Assembly (NCBI GenBank): GCA_011109175.1
Contig: RDEW01000063.1
Location: 100,965 to 164,964, forward strand
Direction: 5' to 3'
Length of the DNA: 64,000 bases
From: Dicyema japonicum
Lineage: Eukaryota; Dicyemida; Rhombozoa; Dicyemidae
Part shown: piece by piece, positions 57,410 through 64,000 of the stretch
How positions within the stretch are numbered: the first letter of the stretch is position 1
How the letters are laid out: every line of letters begins with the position of its first letter
The notes under the pieces: model-generated
Database searches by the model: none
Seen by the model: only the letters and a program-made list of their open reading frames with translations
What the model was told of the DNA's origin: nothing
Made by a program: the position numbers and the translations under genes

Positions 57410-60170
57410 TTTATATTCTGGTTGGATTATGAATACAATAGATGTGCCAAAGTGTGTTACAAAAACATGACCCTCCCTCACGATAAAATCCCTTTTTTCT
57501 ATTTGAATTTTACTAGTTTCTTCATTATTATTATTATTAGCACTTTCAAAGACAAAAAAATGTAATTTATTTAATTAAGGTTCCGCATTTGCCGTATTTA
57601 TCTTCAGGTTATTCTTTCTCCCACAATTCTCTTAACTAACTTCCTCCATGCTCCACGGTTACTGGCAATTATTCTGAAAGTATCCAGATCATCTTCTGTT
57701 TTCAGCTTTCGTCCTACATTGGTCACGTCTTTGTGTAGAACCTCTGGCAAAGTTATGCGAAATCTTCCACGGAACGAGTTATTCACTTCTTGGCAGAAAT
57801 AGTTCCCCATTGCAGAATATTTTAGCAGGCGTCATCTGGCTCATTCGAAGGATGTGACCAAACAGACGCCATCTTGATTCAATGACATCCTGACTCAATG
57901 GTCTTGTATAACATACTTTGCATAGATTATTGATTGTAATTTTTTTGGCCAGTTGATGCCAAGCAACAGTCGAAGTTGTTTACGATGGAAGGCATCAAGT
58001 TGTTCCATTACCGTTTTGAGACACCCCAGGTTGCAGAGTTGTACATTAGGACTGGTTTCACAAAGGCATTGTATAGTCTTACTCGTAATTGTGTGCTAAT
58101 TTGTTTACGATGATTCCACACTACTCCCATTTTCTAAAGGCCGCTAAGGCTAACATCTTCCTGTTAGTGATATTCTCAGCGTCTCAGAGCAAGACTCCAA
58201 TTTTTTGCAGTAACTTCATTTTTCATCATTTTGGGTTAATTGGTAGTTGTCTCCGTCTTTTCCGTATTGATTTTGATGAACCATTTTTCTCGGACATCGG
58301 GCATCTTTGTCCGTATATAGTTTAATGTTTTTTCGTCGCTGGATATATAGTCGATATCATCTGCATAAATCACTTCAATTTGAGGTAAATCGCCAATTTA
58401 TAGTCTGAAGTCTCTGAGTGCCGCCTCCAGATATGTCACAAAAATTACCGGTGACAAGGAATATCTCTGCGGTACCCCGAACGTAGTCTCGAATGGGACA
58501 GACTCCAAATTTCCAAAACGTAGACTTAGCTGCGCTGTTCCAAATAATAGACGGATCATTCTGACACTTTCCTCGACAACTCACTTCTCCAAGATATCCA
58601 AAAGTCTCCCTCTGTGAATAAAATCAAATGCTTTGGACATTTCCAAGCCAAGAATGTCAGAGCCCACTTGTACTTTTGATGTTTTGCACAAAGCCATCGA
58701 TGTCCTCAGACCACATCAGCTGTAGATTTCCCTGACCTGAATCCGCCTTGACAGTGAGAGAGAAAGTTCGATGTCAGTTCCAATCCAGTTCAGCACTATA
58801 AGTGATAGTGTCTTGCGTAGAGTTGTCAATAGTACGATGGGTCTTAAATTCGTTAAGGGGCCTTTAGCTTTGCCCAGTTTTTGTGATGCAATTAGTGTGC
58901 CATTACCCACATACAGTGGTGAGTTGTATTTGAATGTTTTGTTTATTTTCCTTTATTTCCCTCGTTCTTTTCTCTATTTTATACAGGGTTGCGCATGACT
59001 CTTAGAGTGTGTTCCTTTGCCTGGTCCTGACATGTTTCTACCGGTAAACGTAGGTTCCTCTGCAATTTAGATAGTTCTTCAGGCACGTGGTCATAGTGTC
59101 CACTAAATACTTCGGTTTTAATCCAACTGCTGAATGGGCCGTGGACTTTATTTCATCGATGATGTCTCGCCACAGCTCCCCAGGCATTTTTTCTTTATTC
59201 CACTGTCTGATCTTTTCTCTCAATGTATTTTGATAGCTATCCCGAGTCGGTCCCACCATGCAGAGTTGCTCTACTGCGAACCTCCTCTCAGATATCCTCA
59301 TGCCAGCCGCTTTATAAACCCCAAAATATCGTTTGAAAAGGAAACGTGCTACAACCATTCTGTGATCACTGTCTACTAGTGTCCCATTGTAGCTCCGAGA
59401 ATCTGTTAGCAGTGCCTTGTATGCAGATATGTAATCTATTTGGTTATATATAGGCTTGATAGTTACAGATTTGTCCTTTCGGTAGCAGCTCCATGTCGTC
59501 TTATGTCTTCTGAGTGCCTGAAATCAGTATTGCATAGAAATAGTTTGAATGTATTGCAAAATTCGATAAGCGATTCTCCTGAATGGTTCCTGATCCCCTT
59601 CCATGGCTTCCCAAGAATTTTTCGTGACTCCACTCACGTTCTGCTTTTGCGTTCCAATCTCCGGCGATGTATGTCATGAACGATGTTTCCAAAGATGCAT
59701 GTAATTGCGACAGGGAGGAATGGAAGTCGTCTAGTTCGTCGCCATTGATTGATACTCTCACCGAAGTTGGTGCATATACATTAATAAAGGAGATTATGGA
59801 ATTGTTCCTTTCACTGTATTTTAATTGTAAAACACATATTCTATCCCTCACCCTCCACGTCTTGTGGATTCAATTGTTCAGTTCTTTTTGTATTGCAAAT
59901 CCCATGCCATAGTGTGGGCAATTCGAAGGGTGCAGAATCAGGCGGAAATCATTGTTGATTTCATCTAGTCCGCCTTTTACTTTCGTTTCCTGTAAGTACG
60001 CAACGGTTACCTTGTACGATCCAAAATCCACGCATGAATTTCTTCTTTTAGATTTGACTTTAATCCTCTTACATTGAACGAGCTAATGGTGAAAGATCAC
60101 GAAGAAAAGCACGAAAAAGACATGTGTGCAATAGAGCCACGTCACCAGCTCAACCAAAAATTTCTTCATT
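57410..60170 (-). mobile_element. APE-type LINE retaining endonuclease, RT N-terminus deleted
   Basis: Minus strand, 5' to 3': leader gagccacgtcaccagctcaa (plus reading, 60131), SSFNVRGLKSNLKEEIHAW, LQETKVKGGLDE, HYGMGFAIQK, SIISFINVYAPTSVRVS and TYIAGDWNAK (59501-59851), DHRMVVARFLFKRYFGVYKA (59038-59358). A break at about 58955 follows, then KLGKAKGPLTNLRPIVLL, DMSKAFD-like, GVPQ, YADDIDYI, and the tail FRGRFRITLPEVLHKDV. It is a sibling of 8055-10050 with complementary deletions. Confidence 0.9.
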
Positions 60171-60299
60171 AAAAACTTTCAAAAATAACTGATAAGACAA
60201 GAAAGTCGTCATACAAAGTTTAAATTTAAATTATTTTTAAATTAATTTAAATTTTATTTATTTAAATTTAAAGTAAGTCTATTCTTAGGTAATGTTACC

Positions 60300-60430
60300 G
60301 TCCGTCATGTGGTTCGCCTTGTCAGGTGGCGTCAGATATAAGCCAAAAGTGTATCCAAAATGAACCATTTGTAAACGACCATACAGAGGAGTTCCCCCTT
60401 TTTGGTTCATAAAATTAAATTCATTAAAAT
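60300..60430 (+). repeat. Dispersed LINE-associated unit
   Basis: Direct copy of 10195-10320 with a few changes, inside the larger duplicated segment. Confidence 0.6.
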
Positions 60431-60879
60431 TCTATTAATCGGAACGAAAGGCAAATAAACTAGAATCTACTGTCCACGACATTCACGATAATTTAGTCTA
60501 GCGATTTGCGGACATGAGGATGACAAACTCTTTCTCCGATGGTTAAAATCTGGTTGTTTTTTTATTGAATTTCAGTTATATTGATGGCGAAAGACTTGAG
60601 TTCAGAAGACTGCCACAAAATCATTTAATTTTCGACAAACAGTTCAAAAACCAAATTCTACCCTTGAAATACTCAACCCTGGTTTTGAGGTTACTCTCAG
60701 AGTAATAGTTAGTTCCTGACGGATTCATCCTACGATTGGCGGTCGGAAGATAAGGTAAGGGATTGGACTAAAGAGTTCCTTTTCCAAATTCTTCTCTTCA
60801 TGAGATTCAAAAAATAATGGACTTTTGACTGAGTTGAAGCTAAAATATTGTCAAAATTGATCTGATTGACAGGTCAATC

Positions 60880-61270
60880 TAAAAGGTCTCTGAATATTTC
60901 TCCTACTCTCTCGAAATGGTCTTTTTAAATGGTCTCTTTCATGCCTAACTTTGTTTTCATGTTTTAATATTTCATGACTTTATTTTGATGGAAAATTGTA
61001 AATTGGTTTACCTTCGTCTCCCTGATTCCGCTTCGAGTTATATTTGCCTGTTTGAACGAATCTTTCAACGCTCGGTCACTCACTGAGCTTCCTGAGATCT
61101 CTAGTCTCACGGTCCCCTCTTAATTGGAAGGATCCAAATATTTAATTGTGATTTCAAATTCTACTCGACTTTTCTCAATATGGTATATTTGGAAAATTAT
61201 TTTACATCCGGAGTTTTCGAGGTTGTAAATTGCACTTCTTATTGTGTCAGTAATACCCAATGGACAGATT
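60880..61270 (-). pseudogene. Unknown gene, copy 2 (paired with 10623-10990)
   Basis: Minus strand: GITDTIRSAIYNLENSGCK, IIFQIYHIEKSRVEFEITIK, YLDPSN, then TAA and GTVRLEISGSSVSDRALK in the same frame. It preserves more of the upstream frame than copy 1, which has a deletion and a stop there. Product unknown. Confidence 0.4.
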
Positions 61271-61424
61271 ATTTATAGGATCTAAGAAAAGAGGTGGATT
61301 GATGGTTCTGAATTGTTATAAAAATTAGATCACTTCGTCAATCATGTGGTTGGTCTCACTATTGATGTGCATGATTCTTAGTTTGTTTGATTTTTTAATG
61401 GTTTCATAATTTTTGGGTAGGGAT

Positions 61425-61771
61425 ACCCGACTATCGATTAAAATGTAGATTAATGCCTTGTTTAATGAAAATAAATTTAGATACTATTGGAGATCTGTAC
61501 ATTCAACGAAATCGACAGCAGATTCCCTAAAACCTTAAGAATACTGAAGATAATATCAGAAGAGGTCGAAGTCTTCTGCAATGTTTCCATTGCACTCTAT
61601 GTGATAAAAGTGGAAGAGGGCGAACCTACTTATCCACCTCTCTTCGGTATCGGTAGCTTATAATAGATTATTTGAGTTGCATTAGGTCGGCACAAGCTGA
61701 TGTTCTCCCTGGGGTTCTTTCCTTTATAAAAAATGAATAAAATTCAATTATTTCAAAAATCAAAGGTAAAA
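61425..61771. repeat. Shortened copy of 11965-13080
   Basis: 61425-61575 equals 11965-12140, and 61575-61745 equals about 12880-13050; the intervening 0.7 kb (including the LINE tail at 12345) is absent. No gene seen. Confidence 0.6.
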
Positions 61772-64000
61772 CCAAACTAATTATTTTTTATCTTGACGCG
61801 CGCAATCTACCAGAACCTTTACCAAAGAAAGGTAGTCCAGTGGACGTTATCTCGACGTTGAGATAATTACAAAACTCTCTTCAGTGATTTTTTAAAGAGC
61901 TTCTTCAGTTTGGTAAGTTTGGCTTAATATGGGTAATCCAATTGCTTTTCTTCTCGCGGTACGATGTGAGATAAATCCTATACACCCGCTGTCAAGAATA
62001 AAAAATATCAATCATATTGTTAAATTTGTTGGTGGAGATGACATTATTGATTCCGACATTAGAACTTCTTCTTGAAGTTGGTACAGTACTTAGGTTTCAG
62101 ACAATGCGAGGGATTAACCTCACGTGACGAATTTTGAAATATATCTTACTAAATAACATCTCTGTATATGAAACTCTTTAGGTTTTGTTACGGACTTCAA
62201 CGTATGAAATTTATTATTGAAGGCTTTCGTTATTAGAAGCCCTGCACCTAGTGGTATCTTCCAAATCTAGCATGAAGTACTAGGGAAACTTCCGATACCA
62301 ACTCAACTTTGTTCTCCCTATTCACCTGGTCGATAATCACCAGCAGAGATATGATATTTACCCAACTTTCCGGTTGAGAAATTCGAATGGGCAGTCTTGT
62401 ACCCATTCTTGTACTACGAAGAGTTGTCGGACCAAATCAGATGCGTTCTTATTGTTTTATCTACCGGTTCATTCTCAGGTAGGTAGTGTTCACTTTATTT
62501 GTAAAAAAAGCTTTTCATCACAACAAGTAATTATTAACGAGATCCTCATGTATAATTTTACAGAATAGATCACTTATATTATTCCCAGATTGTTATAAAC
62601 AACTAAGATGATCTCGTGATTGTTGTCATTTCATCTTAAAATTTAAAAAAAATCAAGTAAAGTCTTTTTTAAGAGGTTGGGAGTGCGAATTCGTCCCCAC
62701 GATTTGTTTGAATATGGGTCACCATAAATCACAGAATTGTTTTAATTAATTTTATTTTAAGTTTTTTTAATTCTTAAAAAATTTAAATAATGTTTTTATT
62801 TTATTACAATTTATATATTGATCTTGTGGGCTAATAAGTAATGTAATGAAAATCTTATAACGATTCCTCAGCCAACAGGTTAATCAAATGTTAAGTAAGC
62901 TGTTTTAGTCACTGTTTAGTATACAGGTATTCTATTCCTTTTTCATCAGATCAACAATTTCAAACGGACTTGATCGATATCATAAATTTGAGTACTTCAA
63001 AGAAAGATTAAAATTGGATTTCAACTATTGTTGTTATTTACACTGAATATGCGATTTGTATAGAAATGACAAATAAATTTGCACTAAATAGATAGAGTTT
63101 TAAAAATAAAATTTACATGCATTTTCCGAAATCTGCTATCAAGTCGGATTTTTCCAATTTTTATATTGTTCTTGCGTAGGGAATTATATTATTATAAGCA
63201 TGTACGCGATGCCAAGATCATGACAAAGCATATGCAACACGAAAAGTCAACAATCTAATTAACGTCGCCCATTTTTTTCAATCCGTTGCCATGTTCCGTA
63301 GCATATCTAGATTGTCCCCATCTTTAAGGCACTTTCCAATCTTCCTAGATCTTCAGCAGTGTTGTCCTCGGCCGGTCGCGGAAACGAGAAGCTTATAAGA
63401 CAAAATACTCCTCCATTGCTATGTTGGTAGGGTCCCCATATCGTGGCGGAGTATGTGTCTAAAGAGCTTCCATCTTGAAAAATTATTATAGAAAGATTTA
63501 ATAAAACTCTGACAAGAAGATCTGTCTAAATTGATGACAGAAAATGGTACTAAAATTGAAAACAATTTTCAAGTAAGATAACTTTTACTTACAACGCAAC
63601 ACGAATGCTTCAACCAATGAAACGCCATTCAAAATATGAGAAGCACTTCAGTAATTCCAACAATTACAAAGTTGTTATTTTATGGGTGGAAATACTTTCG
63701 GCAGTAAATTCCGAAAGATGACACACTTGTGAATACATTCTTCTGAAAGTCCACGATTGTAGATTTCTGTTTTGGAATATTCCAATTGAATGAACAGCTG
63801 CACATTATCAAAAGCGACTCCGAATCCACTTGATCGGAGCTATTTTAGGAGCATCTTAGTCATAATTTCGAAAACATCAAGGATTGTTGGTATTCTTTCG
63901 TTATAATTGACAAAATTAAAAAATTTGTAAGATTTTAGAATATCGACTGTATTTCAAATAATTATATAAATTCAAATTAATTGAAGACCGTTTAACGAAT
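61772..64000. repeat. Third copy of the 13.09-15.4 kb block, cut by window end
   Basis: Same orientation as 13088-15420. It contains block X (61772-62115), gene Z remnants (62280-62480, acceptor ctgctg), the LINE tail at 63240-63480 and the spacer to the window end. The membrane-protein gene copy expected next would lie beyond base 64000. Confidence 0.85.
63240..63480 (-). mobile_element. LINE C-terminal tail in the duplicated block (copy 3)
   Basis: Minus strand equivalent of 14640-14890 with a short deletion removing the ILDE codons (plus-strand gatcttcagcagtg). The same insertion is present in all three block copies. Confidence 0.75.

Noticed and set aside
1-64000. CRISPR arrays, bacterial operons, ribosome binding sites, phage genes
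   Set aside because: None seen; the sequence is eukaryotic in character and its repeats are transposons and segmental duplications.

Overview
The window reads as eukaryotic nuclear DNA from an AT-rich, repeat-laden genome. It has no operons, several decayed non-LTR retrotransposons, tRNA-derived SINEs, one nuclear-type tRNA-Leu, and host-like genes broken into small exons by very short GT-AG introns (about 21-41 nt). Many in-frame stops in otherwise coherent reading frames disappear when a 21-28 nt GT...AG stretch is removed. Dense ultrashort introns together with metazoan-style LINEs and SINEs would fit a reduced metazoan parasite such as a dicyemid. A transposon-rich microsporidian or another short-intron eukaryote is also possible. 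The organism cannot be fixed from sequence alone.

Layout: 1-1.1 kb LINE tail and a repeat also present at 36.8-37.7 kb; 1.26-2.9 kb decayed LINE; 4.2-7.4 kb mosaic of R2-like fragments, a truncated membrane-protein gene, a LINE endonuclease piece and a broken CCCH zinc-finger gene; 8.0-16.7 kb a large duplicated segment (LINE, unknown genes, membrane-protein gene copy 1); 16.75-17.87 kb an R2-like insertion with a 10-bp target duplication; 18-28 kb sparse AT-rich DNA with a SINE, LINE ends and an R2-like tail; 28.2 kb a small acidic ORF; 29-32.5 kb LINE, SINE and LINE; 32.7-35.9 kb host-like intron-bearing genes on the minus strand (one leucine-rich-repeat-like); 36-50 kb mostly LINE relics plus tRNA-Leu; 52.3-64 kb a second and third copy of the 5-16.7 kb material, one inverted, including an apparently intact CCCH zinc-finger gene.

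The most informative objects are three copies of a signal-peptide/C-terminal-TM protein family sharing ultrashort introns, the CCCH gene whose second copy has lost its splice donor, and an R2-like insertion whose pre-insertion (empty) site is preserved at another locus. The three single 'n' bases fall exactly on repeat-block boundaries, so some junctions may be assembly artefacts. Most coding material is degenerate; convincing intact genes are the tRNA, the CCCH gene at 56.5-57.0 kb and possibly the acidic ORF at 28.2 kb.
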